From contig JBHGBF010000058.1 in the NCBI GenBank assembly GCA_041946865.1, forward strand, positions 1-30,035: DNA of 30,035 nt, in the 5' to 3' direction. This document shows positions 9,577-17,888 of the stretch, in pieces; the stretch's first letter is position 1, and each line of letters opens with the position of its first letter. The stretch is from RPQK01 sp041946865 (GTDB lineage: Bacteria > Acidobacteriota > UBA6911 > RPQK01). Below the pieces are notes generated by a model. That model worked only from the letters and a program-made list of their open reading frames with translations. It ran no database searches and was not told where the DNA came from. Made by a program: the position numbers and the translations under genes.

Positions 9577-9687
9577 GCGTTCTAGACCCCGCCGCGGTTG
9601 ACGGTTGGTTGAGTCAAGTAAATACGCATCACTCTCAGAAACGCCTGCTTGTGATTTGGGCTTGCCGGGCGCCCCGGGTGCGTGCCC

Positions 9688-10629
9688 TCAACTAACCAGC
9701 TCCGCCACCCGTATCGGCCGGCCGGTCCGGTCTGACTGGACGGCAGCCTCCAGCATGGCGAGCGTCCGGAGCGTGTCAGCGGCGTCAGTCTGTGGGCGCC
9801 GCTGCAAGGCCGGCTTCAGTTCTTCGAGAAGCATTCGTCGCACCTGGTTGGGCGAAACCCGCGGTCGCCTGACAACGAGCGGGATGAATCTGGGCCATCC
9901 TCGCTTCCGCCACCAGATGATCCGTTCGTCGGTCCACAGGACGCCTTTTTCTCCTTCCAGCCAGGTCTCGTGTTCGTCCCGTCCGGCAGTGACCGAACCG
10001 AAGTAATGAACGTGGACATCCTGTTCCATCTCGATCATCGACTGGGTGGTCGACCCGTGCCGATAGCCGCTCCACGGAGCTTTTCGTGCCTCGGTCATCA
10101 GGCTGACCGCGCCCAGGCCGAGAACGCTGCGCACGCCGTCGAACTGATCGACTCCACGGTCCAGTAACTGGACGTATTCGCTTTCAGCCGTCCAGTCGGC
10201 CTCGCTTGCCGATCTGCGCCGGTCGATCACGCTCATGTGAGTGACCCGTCCGAGCCGGCCCTGGCGAAGAAAGTCCCTGAGCCGCTCCTGGGCCCAGCCG
10301 AAGCGCCAGGACTGGGCTACGACGACCGGCTTGTTCGCTTTTTGCGCGAGACTCAGGACTTCGGCCGCCTCCGCCACAGTGGCAGCGATCGGGGTTTCGA
10401 TCATGACTCCCAGTCCAGCATTCAGGGCCTGTCGGGCCAGTGACGCGCGAGTTGCGGGTGCGGAAGCGAGAATGGCTGCGTCAGCCTTCTGCGCCAGCGT
10501 CTTCTCCCAGGCTTCCGGTGTCACGGTGTCGCTCTCGACGACTGTCACGATCTCCACGTTCCGGCGCCGGGAGGCCGTTTCCAGCCAGGCCCGGCTTCTG
10601 ACGCCTGAACCAACCAGGATGAGTTTCAT
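9688..10629 (-). CDS. Divergent Gfo/Idh/MocA family protein
   Basis: A 313-residue protein with an N-terminal Rossmann fold (LILVGSGVRSRAW) and overall similarity to residues 1-340 of the fusion at 4655-7369, including a shared IDRR segment and a closing LAMLEAA helix. Two residues that define the family differ. The EKP lysine is threonine (IETPIAAT), and the usual GVH-x-x-D histidine is replaced (GVDQFDGVR). The fusion paralogue keeps both. It may therefore bind nucleotide without normal dehydrogenase chemistry, or act on a different substrate. AAGGAG precedes the ATG by 6 bases. Only 3 bases separate it from the upstream glycosyltransferase gene, so the two are translated from one message. 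Confidence 0.82.
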   Translation of the reverse strand: MKLILVGSGVRSRAWLETASRRRNVEIVTVVESDTVTPEAWEKTLAQKADAAILASAPATRASLARQALNAGLGVMIETPIAATVAEAAEVLSLAQKANKPVVVAQSWRFGWAQERLRDFLRQGRLGRVTHMSVIDRRRSASEADWTAESEYVQLLDRGVDQFDGVRSVLGLGAVSLMTEARKAPWSGYRHGSTTQSMIEMEQDVHVHYFGSVTAGRDEHETWLEGEKGVLWTDERIIWWRKRGWPRFIPLVVRRPRVSPNQVRRMLLEELKPALQRRPQTDAADTLRTLAMLEAAVQSDRTGRPIRVAELVS

Positions 10630-10632
10630 TGA

Positions 10633-11901
10633 CTACTCCTTCACGGCAGTCCCAAGTCCCAGCTGGGTCGTCCCGAAGCCATCAAAAACGGGTCTTCCGG
10701 ATTCGGCGACCGCCCTCATGTAACCCCAGGCCGTCTGCTCCCAGGAACGGTTTGCGACAACTTTCCATGCGGCCTCCCCCATTCGGCTCAACTCGTTCCG
10801 GTCCGGACACTCCTCCAGGAAACGGCGCCAGCCGTGCGCGGAGTTGGGAAAGAGGAAACCGGTCGCTCCCGGCTCAATCAGCCGCTGGATCTCACCGCTC
10901 GGGATGCTGGCCACGGGCTTCGCGCAGGCCATGTACTCTGGAATCTTCAGAGTGGAAAAAGAGACCACGCGGCCGTGAAAGGCTTCGGCGCAGTATGGGG
11001 CGACGCAAACGTCACCCGCCGCTATGTAGAGCGGAACCTGCTCGTGCGGTACCCGGCCATGGAACACAACCCGGCTCGCGCATCCTCTCGCGGCCGCCTC
11101 ATAGCCGGCGCGGCGCTCTCCCTCGCCCACAATGTGCAGCTCCAGCTCGCCGAGCGCCAAACCTCTCAGGGCGCCAAGCAGTGGCCGGAGATCGTGATAC
11201 TTGTCCAGCCCGCCAACGTAAACCAGGACCGTCTTGTCGCGCCGGATGCCCAGGGCGGCGCGAGCCCGCTCCTGGTCCATCGGGTGGAAAAGCTTGTGAT
11301 TGACCCCGAGAGGGACGACCTTGATCTTCTCGAGCGGGATACCTCTTACCCGATGCAGCTGCCTTCTCAGATCCTCTGTTTCCGCGATCACCGCCAGCGC
11401 TTTCCTGGAATAGCGGCCGGCGGCCCATTGCGCGGCGGAGTGCAGCAGCCATTTGACCGCTGTCCGGGGGTCGATCCTGGTGTCGGTCCAGCAGCGCGCG
11501 TCATTCTCGACCACCGCCCCGGCGCCACCCGCTGCCTTAACGCAGTGCGCCAGGTATCCGCTCAGCCTCCAGCCTTTTTCGAGCACCAGGTCAAAACGCC
11601 CGGCTACCCGCCGCGCAAACTCGTCGACCCGTCGCATGTAAAGGAAATGGGAGAGAGGATTGACTCCTCGCGTCGCTTCATCATCCAGGGTTTCGCCCTT
11701 GCGGCGATGACCGTTTTCGATCGCTTCCAAAGAGATTCCGATCGGCAGCTCGACGGCCAGGTCCGGAATGTAGCGGAAGGCCACAGTGACTTCCGCCCAG
11801 GCTGCAAGGGCTTCGGCTAATGACAGGATGTTGCGTGTAGTCCCCGAGGTTGGAACCGGCGAATGCCCTGGGGCGGCGTAACAGATGGCCAAACGCTTCA
11901 T
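10633..11901 (-). CDS. GT4-type glycosyltransferase
   Basis: A 422-residue retaining GT-B glycosyltransferase. The N-terminal domain begins LAICYAAPGHSPVPTSG, the acceptor-side glycine-rich loop of GT4 enzymes. The C-terminal nucleotide-sugar domain has LVYVGGLDKYHDL and a C-terminal E-x7-E-like region (EAFHGRVVSFSTLKIPEYMA), followed by KPV and a GATGFLF loop. It should add one sugar to the lipid-linked repeat unit at the cytoplasmic face. Donor and linkage cannot be predicted. Its ATG overlaps the stop of the upstream GT gene in an ATGA arrangement (11898-11901), indicating translational coupling. Confidence 0.88.
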   Translation of the reverse strand: MKRLAICYAAPGHSPVPTSGTTRNILSLAEALAAWAEVTVAFRYIPDLAVELPIGISLEAIENGHRRKGETLDDEATRGVNPLSHFLYMRRVDEFARRVAGRFDLVLEKGWRLSGYLAHCVKAAGGAGAVVENDARCWTDTRIDPRTAVKWLLHSAAQWAAGRYSRKALAVIAETEDLRRQLHRVRGIPLEKIKVVPLGVNHKLFHPMDQERARAALGIRRDKTVLVYVGGLDKYHDLRPLLGALRGLALGELELHIVGEGERRAGYEAAARGCASRVVFHGRVPHEQVPLYIAAGDVCVAPYCAEAFHGRVVSFSTLKIPEYMACAKPVASIPSGEIQRLIEPGATGFLFPNSAHGWRRFLEECPDRNELSRMGEAAWKVVANRSWEQTAWGYMRAVAESGRPVFDGFGTTQLGLGTAVKE

Positions 11902-13121
11902 GATGTGGACCTGCGGGCAGGCTTTCTCAGCACTTTCTCGTAGAGCCGGTCAAGACCCGACAGGCACTTCTCCCAGGAATAGCGCTCCTCAACCAGACTC
12001 CGTCCGGCTCTGGCGATTTCAGCGACGGAATCGGGTGATTCGCGCAGTCGCTTCACGGCGGCCACCCACTCATCAACGCTGTCGGCTTTCAGGAAATGCC
12101 GGCCTGGACAGAGATCCAACCCCTCCGCTCCTATCGTCGTCGAGAGGACAGGGCAGCCCGCGGCCAGCGCTTGCAGGATCTTCAGACGCGTCCCACCGCC
12201 GGAGCGCAAAGGGACTACGAGAGCAAGCGAATCCCTCAGATAAGGACGGATATCCGGCACCTGGCCGGTGATTTCGATTGCCGGGTTCTCGTCCAGCTTG
12301 ATCACCTGACGATCGGGCCGGCTCCCGACCACTCGACACCCGAGATCAGGCAGCTCGGCCCGTAACCCTGGAAACACTTCCCGGCTGAACCAGACGACTG
12401 CATCGATGTTGGGGGGATAGTCCATGGAGCCAATAAAGGTCAACGTCCGGCTCGGACACGGCGGAGAAAACGCAAAGTAACCCGCGTCGACGCCGTTCGG
12501 CGCCAGCTCGACGTCTGTATCCGGAGCATTTTGCTCGATCCACCGTCTCTCCAACTCTGAGACCGCAGTTACACCGTGAAACCGCCTGATCGCCTGTGCC
12601 TCCCAGGACCTGAACAGAAGCCGATCCCCTACCAGCAGAAGGCGCCGCCGGTCCCAGGACGAGACGCGCGTTTCCCGGTCGAAACGGATCGACTCGATGT
12701 TATGCATAGAGAGGATTAACCCAGGATGCGAGCTGCGATCGATCGCGCCCAAGTAGGCAGCCATCACCGGGTATTCGACGTGAACGATGTCAAAGTGCCG
12801 GCGGGATGTCAGACTGCTGACCTTACCGGCCAGTTCTTTGTCGAAAAAGAAACTCTGCACCAAGGGGATTCCCCTGATCGCGCCCGACACGAGCCTGGCT
12901 GCGACTGCCGGCAAGCGATCGGATCGCACCGCCGAGAAGACGTCGCTGCAAAGTCCGGGGATCGGCCCGGGGTCAGTGTTGCCGTCCACCTCCCGAACCG
13001 GAGCCAGAAGCGTAATCCGGTGCCGGGTCGAGAGGTGGCGCAGTGTCTCGTAGATCCGTATGCGTCCGCCGTCGAATAGCGGCCACGGCCAGCGCGGAGA
13101 GAGCAGGAGGACTTCTGCCAT
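11898..13121 (-). CDS. GT4-type glycosyltransferase
   Basis: A 407-residue GT-B protein. The N terminus (LLLSPRWPWPLFDGGRIR) and the C-terminal segment with GGGTRLKILQALAAGCPVL and IGAEGL are typical of the GT4 subgroup that includes the PEP-CTERM-associated sugar transferases. No exosortase or PEP-CTERM protein is present here, so that association should not be carried over. It probably adds a sugar during repeat-unit assembly. AAGGG lies 4 bases before the ATG. The next gene downstream overlaps by 4 bases, and 30 bases separate it from the upstream GT gene; a short dispersed repeat overlaps that gap. Confidence 0.88.
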   Translation of the reverse strand: MAEVLLLSPRWPWPLFDGGRIRIYETLRHLSTRHRITLLAPVREVDGNTDPGPIPGLCSDVFSAVRSDRLPAVAARLVSGAIRGIPLVQSFFFDKELAGKVSSLTSRRHFDIVHVEYPVMAAYLGAIDRSSHPGLILSMHNIESIRFDRETRVSSWDRRRLLLVGDRLLFRSWEAQAIRRFHGVTAVSELERRWIEQNAPDTDVELAPNGVDAGYFAFSPPCPSRTLTFIGSMDYPPNIDAVVWFSREVFPGLRAELPDLGCRVVGSRPDRQVIKLDENPAIEITGQVPDIRPYLRDSLALVVPLRSGGGTRLKILQALAAGCPVLSTTIGAEGLDLCPGRHFLKADSVDEWVAAVKRLRESPDSVAEIARAGRSLVEERYSWEKCLSGLDRLYEKVLRKPARRSTS

Positions 13122-13139
13122 CGGTCCCTTTTAATCGAC

Positions 13140-13168
13140 CTGAAGGCGAAACTACGAACGGACCGTGG
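13140..13168 (-). repeat. Short dispersed repeat, copy 2
   Basis: The plus strand begins CTGAAGGCGAAACTACGAAC and ends GTGG. It is the partner of 9398-9426 (25 of 29 identical). This copy overlaps the last codons of the glycosyltransferase gene ending at 13152 and lies about 20 bases upstream of the start codon at 13121. Confidence 0.6.
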
Positions 13169-14360
13169 AACCTCGCTCGGTCCGAGGACCTTTTTCAACA
13201 CCCTCGTAGCCGCTCTGCTCGGTCGAACCTCCGTCCCGTTGCGTGACCGCTTCTTCTACGATCTCGACAAACCGCTCCCAGGAAAACCGCTGCTTCGCCT
13301 GCCTGATGTTGTCGATAAACTCCCGGGCTTTCCCTTCCCGAAAGAACCGAAGCACTGCCTCGGCCAGGGCGGCCGGGTCTCCGGGCTCGACGAGGTAGCC
13401 GGTACGGCCGTGGTCCACGGTCAGCGGCAACGACCCGACACGCGTAGCCACCACCGGGCGGTCGAAAGCAAAGGCCGTTTGAACCACTCCGCTCCCGGTC
13501 GCCGACAGGTATGGAAGAACGACCAGGTCCGCCGCTGCAAAGTACCAGCCGACCTCTTCATTAGGGACATAGCTGTCGACCCGTTTCACCCGCTTTTCAA
13601 GGCCCAACTCGCGAACCCGGCCTTCAAGCGAGTCATCGCCCGCCCAGGATTCCCCGACAAGCAGCAGAATGACTTCACGTTCTTTCAAAATGAGCGGCAT
13701 TGCCTGGAGCAGTTGGTCGACTCCCTTGTAGGGCCGGACGAAGCCAAAGAAAAGCAGGACTTCGCCGTTCAGGCCCAAGCGCCGCCTCGCATCTTCGTGG
13801 CTGAGGGCCGGCCCGCTGTCGGATTCGTTGGATGTCAGGAATCCCAGAGTGATCCTTCGCGGATCGACAAAGGTCGCCAGCCTTCTCAGGTCTTCTTCGG
13901 AGTGGACGATGAAGAAGTCTCCGCGTCGCAAGACGTTTCTGGCACAGAACCGGCTGAGCCTGCTCGAGTCATGATCAAACACGTTGTGGCAGATGAACAG
14001 CAGGCGGGACTTCGACAGGAGTCGAAGCAGAAGCGCTATGGTCAGGAATTGGGGCGTCCAGAAGAAGGTCCACCAGGGGATGATGACCATCTCCGGACGA
14101 TCGGCCACAATCCGGCGGGCCACTTTGAGCCAGGTCCAGGGGTTCATCGAGTCGAGCAGGTACTCGACACCCGGCTCCCTGAGCGGTTGCACGCTATTGT
14201 CCCGGTCTGTCTTTCCGGGAAACAGCCAGGCCGGATATTGTCGCTTGAAACCGTAAAATGTGACCTCGTGACGTCTTCGGAGGTGGCGGCATAGGAGTGT
14301 CGTGTGCAGGGACAAACCACCCCGGAAAGGGTAGCTCGGCCCGATCATCGAGATCTTCAC
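13152..14360 (-). CDS. GT4-type glycosyltransferase (GTG start)
   Basis: A 402-residue GT-B glycosyltransferase. It opens with ISMIGPSYPFRGGLSLHTT, the GT4 N-terminal loop, and has FFGFVRPYKG at the domain junction. The C-terminal region contains GSGVVQTAFAFDRPVVATRVGS followed by GRTGYLVEPGDP, the donor-binding part. It should add one sugar to the undecaprenyl-linked intermediate. The start is GTG at 14360, supported by GGAG 8 bases upstream and by a 4-base GTGA overlap with the stop of the GT2 gene. An ATG at codon 5 is the alternative. Its last codons run into a short dispersed repeat, so the extreme C terminus may be non-homologous to relatives. Confidence 0.87.
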   Translation of the reverse strand: MKISMIGPSYPFRGGLSLHTTLLCRHLRRRHEVTFYGFKRQYPAWLFPGKTDRDNSVQPLREPGVEYLLDSMNPWTWLKVARRIVADRPEMVIIPWWTFFWTPQFLTIALLLRLLSKSRLLFICHNVFDHDSSRLSRFCARNVLRRGDFFIVHSEEDLRRLATFVDPRRITLGFLTSNESDSGPALSHEDARRRLGLNGEVLLFFGFVRPYKGVDQLLQAMPLILKEREVILLLVGESWAGDDSLEGRVRELGLEKRVKRVDSYVPNEEVGWYFAAADLVVLPYLSATGSGVVQTAFAFDRPVVATRVGSLPLTVDHGRTGYLVEPGDPAALAEAVLRFFREGKAREFIDNIRQAKQRFSWERFVEIVEEAVTQRDGGSTEQSGYEGVEKGPRTERGSTVRS

Positions 14361-15355
14361 TTCCGGATCTCCAGCACCTTGACCAGGTCCTGAACGCCGT
14401 CCACGGCCTTCCCGGAGTCGTTGAACTGCAAATCTTTTACCCTGAATAAGAGCCTTTCAATCAGTTTTCGGTTGGCGGCCAAAAGATCGGCAAGCAAGCC
14501 CAGGATAAAGGTCTGGAAGCCGATGATCATCAGGACGGCGGCCAGGATCAAGGACTGAACATGCCCGGCTCCGTTGTGGTTGAAATAGTAGTAGAGGAAC
14601 CGGAGGCTGAGCAGAAAACCGCTGAGAAAGAGCGTGCCGCCGATCAGGAAGAAGACCCGCAGCGGCTCGTACATCGCGTAAATCCGGAGGATGGTGACCC
14701 CCGAGTTCTTGATATAGTTCCAGGTGCTCGAAAACAGTCGTGACTCCCGGGTCACCACGTTTGTTTCAATCGGCACGTGGGCGACTGCGATCTGGTTCTT
14801 GCCGGCCTGGATGATAGTTTCGAGCGTATAGGAAAAGTCCGAGACGACATTCAGCTGAAAGGCGGCATGCCGGCTGAAGGCGCGAAACCCACTGGGCGCA
14901 TCGGGAATATCCGTGTTGGAGAACTTCCGGACAACCCAGCTCCCGATCTTCTGCAGCACCTTCTTGGTGCCGGAGAATTGTCCGATCTTCTCCACCTGCC
15001 GGTCACCCACCACCATCTCGGCCACTCCTTCGAGGATCGGCTCGATAAGCCGGCAGATCTCGCGCCCTGGGTACTGGTTGTCCGCATCCGTATTCACAAT
15101 GATATCGGCGCCCAGTTTAAGCGCCGTATCAATCCCGGCCGAGAAGGCCCGCGCCAGCCCCTGGTTCGTCGGAAACCGGACGATATGCTGCACGCCGCAG
15201 GCGCGTGCCACGTCGCTGGTCCCGTCCGTCGAACCGTCATCGATGATGAGGAGCTCGATCTCATCGACCCCGCACAGCTGTTTGGGCATGCCAGCCAGCG
15301 TGATCGGCAGGGTCTCTGCCTCGTTCAGGCAGGGGATCTGGATGATCAGTTTCAT
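14357..15355 (-). CDS. GT2 family glycosyltransferase with C-terminal membrane helices
   Basis: A 332-residue inverting GT-A enzyme of the dolichol-phosphate-mannose-synthase type. It opens with IIQIPCLNEAETLP, followed by LLIIDDGSTDGT (nucleotide binding), NTDADNQYP (the metal-binding DxD region) and SGFRAFSR. Two hydrophobic helices occupy about 235-310, so it sits on the cytoplasmic face of the inner membrane. Such enzymes either charge polyprenyl phosphate or add sugars to lipid-linked chains. I place the start at the ATG at 15355, with GGAG 11 bases upstream. A TTG at 15430 would add 25 atypical residues and run through the hairpin at 15386-15414. Confidence 0.87.
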   Translation of the reverse strand: MKLIIQIPCLNEAETLPITLAGMPKQLCGVDEIELLIIDDGSTDGTSDVARACGVQHIVRFPTNQGLARAFSAGIDTALKLGADIIVNTDADNQYPGREICRLIEPILEGVAEMVVGDRQVEKIGQFSGTKKVLQKIGSWVVRKFSNTDIPDAPSGFRAFSRHAAFQLNVVSDFSYTLETIIQAGKNQIAVAHVPIETNVVTRESRLFSSTWNYIKNSGVTILRIYAMYEPLRVFFLIGGTLFLSGFLLSLRFLYYYFNHNGAGHVQSLILAAVLMIIGFQTFILGLLADLLAANRKLIERLLFRVKDLQFNDSGKAVDGVQDLVKVLEIRK

Positions 15356-15385
15356 TCGAGTGAATACTCCAAGCCGTTGACGAGT

Positions 15386-15414
15386 GACGCCTGAGAGCGA
15401 ATGGTTCAGGCGTC
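15386..15414 (-). promoter_or_regulatory. Intercistronic hairpin
   Basis: The arms GACGCCTGA (15386-15394) and TCAGGCGTC (15406-15414) are perfect inverted repeats around an 11-base loop, in the 71-base gap between the carbamoyltransferase and GT2 genes. No T-run follows on the transcribed strand, so mRNA processing or partial attenuation is more likely than full termination. Confidence 0.6.
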
Positions 15415-15426
15415 GGCCGCCAAACG

Positions 15427-17250
15427 TCAATCCAACTGGTACTCGCTCCTCCAGTCAACGTCGTCTTTCAGCGCCGGCTGGTCTTTCTTATCGAGCAGGA
15501 AAGAGCCGAGCACGAGGTGATCCATTTCGGTTCTGCGGAAGCAACGGTAGGCATCCTCGGGAGTGCAGACGATCGGTTCTCCTCTGACGTTGAAGCTCGT
15601 GTTGACGAGCACGGGGCAACCGGTCAGCCGGTAGAACTCCTGAAGTAAGTCGTAGTAGGCCCGGTTGTACCGGCCATCAACCGTCTGAATGCGCGCGGAG
15701 TAATCCAGATGAGTCACAGCCGGGATGTCTGACCGCGGAATATTGAGCTTCTCGATGCCGAAGAGTTTATTCTGCTCTTCGGTCATCGGCAGCCGGCGCT
15801 CTTTCTTCACCGGGGCAACGAGCAACATGTAGGGTGATGCTTCGTCCATTTCAAAGTACTCTCCGACCTGTTCGCGGAGAACACTGGGTGCAAAAGGCCG
15901 AAAGCTCTCACGGAACTTGATCTTCAGGTTCATGACCGCCTGAGTACGGGGAGACCGCGGATCGCCCAGAATGCTGCGGGCGCCGAGGGCCCGAGGCCCG
16001 AACTCCATCCGGCCCTTCAGCCAGCCGACAATCTTTTCCTGCGACAGCAGGCAGGCGGTTCGGGCGATCAGATCCTGATAACCGAGCTTTTCGTAGGAGG
16101 CGCCGACGGAGTCAAGGTACGCCTGTATCTCGGCGTCCGAGAAGACGGGCCCGAGATAAGCTCCCTTCATGGAGTCCTCCGGCTGGGGCGAGCGGGGGTG
16201 ACCAAGGATCTTGTGGTGGATAAGAAGCGCCACGCCGACGGCGCCTCCGGCGTCGCCCGCCGCCGGCTGAATCCACAGGCGCCTGAACGGCCCTTCCCGG
16301 AGCAGACGGCCGTTGCCGACGCAATTGAGGGCGACACCACCCGCCAGGCACAGGTTCTCCATCCCCGTCTCCCTTTGGACATGGCGCGCCATGCGCAGCA
16401 CCACCTCTTCGGTCACCCTCTGAACCGAGCAAGCCAGGTCCATCTCGCGCTGGGTCAGGGGAGATTCGGGCTTGCGCGGCGCCCCGCCGAAGAGCCTGGA
16501 AAAGGCGCCATTCGTCATGGTCAGGCCACTCAGGTAATTGAAGTAGTCCATGTTCATCTGGAAGGAACCGTCTTCCTTTAAATGGAGAAGCTTGTCGAGA
16601 ATGACGTCGACATATTTTGGCGCTCCGTAGGGCGCCAGTCCCATGACCTTGTATTCGCCGGAGTTGACCTTGAATCCCGTGAAGTACGTGAAGGCGGAAT
16701 ACAGCATCCCGAGCGAGTGGGGATAATGAATTTCCGCCAGCAGGTCTACCTGGTTTCCCCGTCCCACGCCAAAGGAGGTCGTCGCCCATTCTCCGACCCC
16801 GTCCATGGTCAAGACGGCCGCTGCTTCGAACGGCGACGGGTAGAACGCGCTGGCCGCGTGAGACTCGTGGTGCTCCGAGAAGAACACTTTTCCGCGGTAG
16901 TCGCCTAACTCGCGCCGGATCAATTCCCGGGTGAAAAGCTTCTCCTTCACCCACACCGGCATCGCCATCATGAAGGAGCGCAACCCCCTGGGAGCAACAC
17001 CAAGATAGCTCTCCAGGAGGCGCTCGAACTTGAGCAGCGGCTTGTCGTAAAAACCGACAAAGTCCAGCTCCTCCGGCCCGATCCCCCCTTCCCACAAACA
17101 GTAGCGGACCGCATTCGCGGGGAAATTCGGGTCATGCTTCTTGCGTGTGAAACGTTCCTCCTGCGCCGCCGCCACGATCTCCCCATTGCGGACCAGACAA
17201 GCCGCCGCGTCATGGTAGAAAGCGGAAATGCCTAAGATATTCAGTGCCAT
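15427..17250 (-). CDS. Carbamoyltransferase, NodU/CmcH/TobZ family
   Basis: A 607-residue carbamoyltransferase. The N-terminal Kae1/YrdC-like part has LGISAFYHDAAACL, QEERFTRKKHD, the metal-binding HHESHAASA (127-135) and MDGVGEW (149-155). The C-terminal domain has FGPRALGARSILGDPR (near residue 420), FRPFAPSVL and NTSFNVRGEP (near 553). Relatives use carbamoyl phosphate and ATP to carbamoylate a hydroxyl of a sugar or antibiotic. Here it likely carbamoylates a sugar in the EPS repeat unit or a lipid-linked precursor. The length is normal for the family. It follows the SxtJ-like and DUF5989 genes (30 and 4 base gaps), a three-gene set known from many polysaccharide and toxin clusters. Confidence 0.94.
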   Translation of the reverse strand: MALNILGISAFYHDAAACLVRNGEIVAAAQEERFTRKKHDPNFPANAVRYCLWEGGIGPEELDFVGFYDKPLLKFERLLESYLGVAPRGLRSFMMAMPVWVKEKLFTRELIRRELGDYRGKVFFSEHHESHAASAFYPSPFEAAAVLTMDGVGEWATTSFGVGRGNQVDLLAEIHYPHSLGMLYSAFTYFTGFKVNSGEYKVMGLAPYGAPKYVDVILDKLLHLKEDGSFQMNMDYFNYLSGLTMTNGAFSRLFGGAPRKPESPLTQREMDLACSVQRVTEEVVLRMARHVQRETGMENLCLAGGVALNCVGNGRLLREGPFRRLWIQPAAGDAGGAVGVALLIHHKILGHPRSPQPEDSMKGAYLGPVFSDAEIQAYLDSVGASYEKLGYQDLIARTACLLSQEKIVGWLKGRMEFGPRALGARSILGDPRSPRTQAVMNLKIKFRESFRPFAPSVLREQVGEYFEMDEASPYMLLVAPVKKERRLPMTEEQNKLFGIEKLNIPRSDIPAVTHLDYSARIQTVDGRYNRAYYDLLQEFYRLTGCPVLVNTSFNVRGEPIVCTPEDAYRCFRRTEMDHLVLGSFLLDKKDQPALKDDVDWRSEYQLD

Positions 17251-17280
17251 AGTCCCGTTCTGAATCAGCTCCTGCGGCCC

Positions 17281-17676
17281 TCAGAACTGCCGCTCGTAAA
17301 TCTCAGGTCGAGCAGGAACGCTCTCCCTGGCAAGCCAGTAGGTCGGCTTGTCTTCCCGGAAGCGAGGGCCAAGCGGGTCGCGAAAGAGGCGGGCGATTGC
17401 GCCGATGGGGGTCACGACCAAGGTGAACAGGAGCGTGAGGATTACGCGGGTGTTGACCCAGGCCAGCGTTATCCCGAGCTTCATCCAGGCTTTTTCCACC
17501 GGGCCCAGCGCCCGGGGATAGGCCAGCCCAAGCAGCATCAGCACAGCCGCGGCCGACCCCAGCACCAACGGCGGCCAAATGTGACCGCGGTACCAGCTGA
17601 GACTCGCCACCAACCCCAGCCCGAGCCCAACAACCAAACCGAACTGCCGCAATGGCTTGTTGCTTTTATCCGCCAT
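17281..17676 (-). CDS. SxtJ-like small membrane protein
   Basis: A 131-residue protein with two or three membrane helices in its first 100 residues (VVGLGLGLVASLSWYRG, VLMLLGLAYPRALGP, VILTLLFTLVVTPIGAIARL) and a polar tail ending in a PTYWLARE-type stretch. The helix layout, the central WMKLGITLAWVNTRVILTLL segment and the position next to a NodU-type carbamoyltransferase match the SxtJ family. Its function is not established; it is thought to assist the carbamoyltransferase at the membrane. The start is 4 bases after the DUF5989 stop with no separate ribosome site, so it is probably translated by coupling. Confidence 0.8.
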   Translation of the reverse strand: MADKSNKPLRQFGLVVGLGLGLVASLSWYRGHIWPPLVLGSAAAVLMLLGLAYPRALGPVEKAWMKLGITLAWVNTRVILTLLFTLVVTPIGAIARLFRDPLGPRFREDKPTYWLARESVPARPEIYERQF

Positions 17677-17680
17677 AGGT

Positions 17681-17845
17681 CTAGAAGACCGTGTAAATGA
17701 AGGGGCTTAAGGCAGACCCTTGAGTCAGGAAAATCAAGGCGCCCAGCAGCAGCATCATCAGGATCAAGGGGGCCAGCCACCACTTTTTCCTTTCCTTCAG
17801 AAAGGCCCAGAACTCAACCATCAGGGATAGAGTCATGTTACTCAC
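17681..17845 (-). CDS. DUF5989 family small membrane protein
   Basis: A very short gene (54 residues from the GTG, 51 from an internal ATG at 17836). It has the family pattern: a charged WAFLKERKKWW segment, one hydrophobic helix of about 20 residues, then LTQGSALSPFIYTVF at the C terminus. An AAGGAGGA ribosome site lies about 10 bases before the GTG but about 20 bases before the ATG, which favours the GTG. DUF5989 proteins occur beside SxtJ and carbamoyltransferase genes, as here, and may be a membrane partner of that enzyme. The biochemical role is unknown. Confidence 0.82.
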   Translation of the reverse strand: MSNMTLSLMVEFWAFLKERKKWWLAPLILMMLLLGALIFLTQGSALSPFIYTVF

Positions 17846-17888
17846 AGCGCGTTAGTCCTCCTTGACCGTCCAAGGGTTAACTCACTTG

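Larger units (their letters stand above)
9373..9687. other. Intergenic gap with repeats, no gene recognised
   Basis: A 315-base gap inside an otherwise tightly packed minus-strand operon. It contains a copy of a short dispersed repeat (about 9398-9426) and a perfect palindrome at 9550-9576. I see no coding sequence, sigma-54 promoter or terminator with a T-run. Confidence 0.6.

Noticed and set aside
11898..13121. A PEP-CTERM/exosortase-linked EPS system
   Set aside because: This GT4 protein and the regulator resemble members of such loci, but no exosortase, PEP-CTERM protein or other marker gene is in the window.
15356..15430. N-terminal extension of the GT2 gene to a TTG at 15430
   Set aside because: The extra 25 residues are atypical and encode through a hairpin. 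The ATG at 15355 has a ribosome site and the family's normal N terminus.
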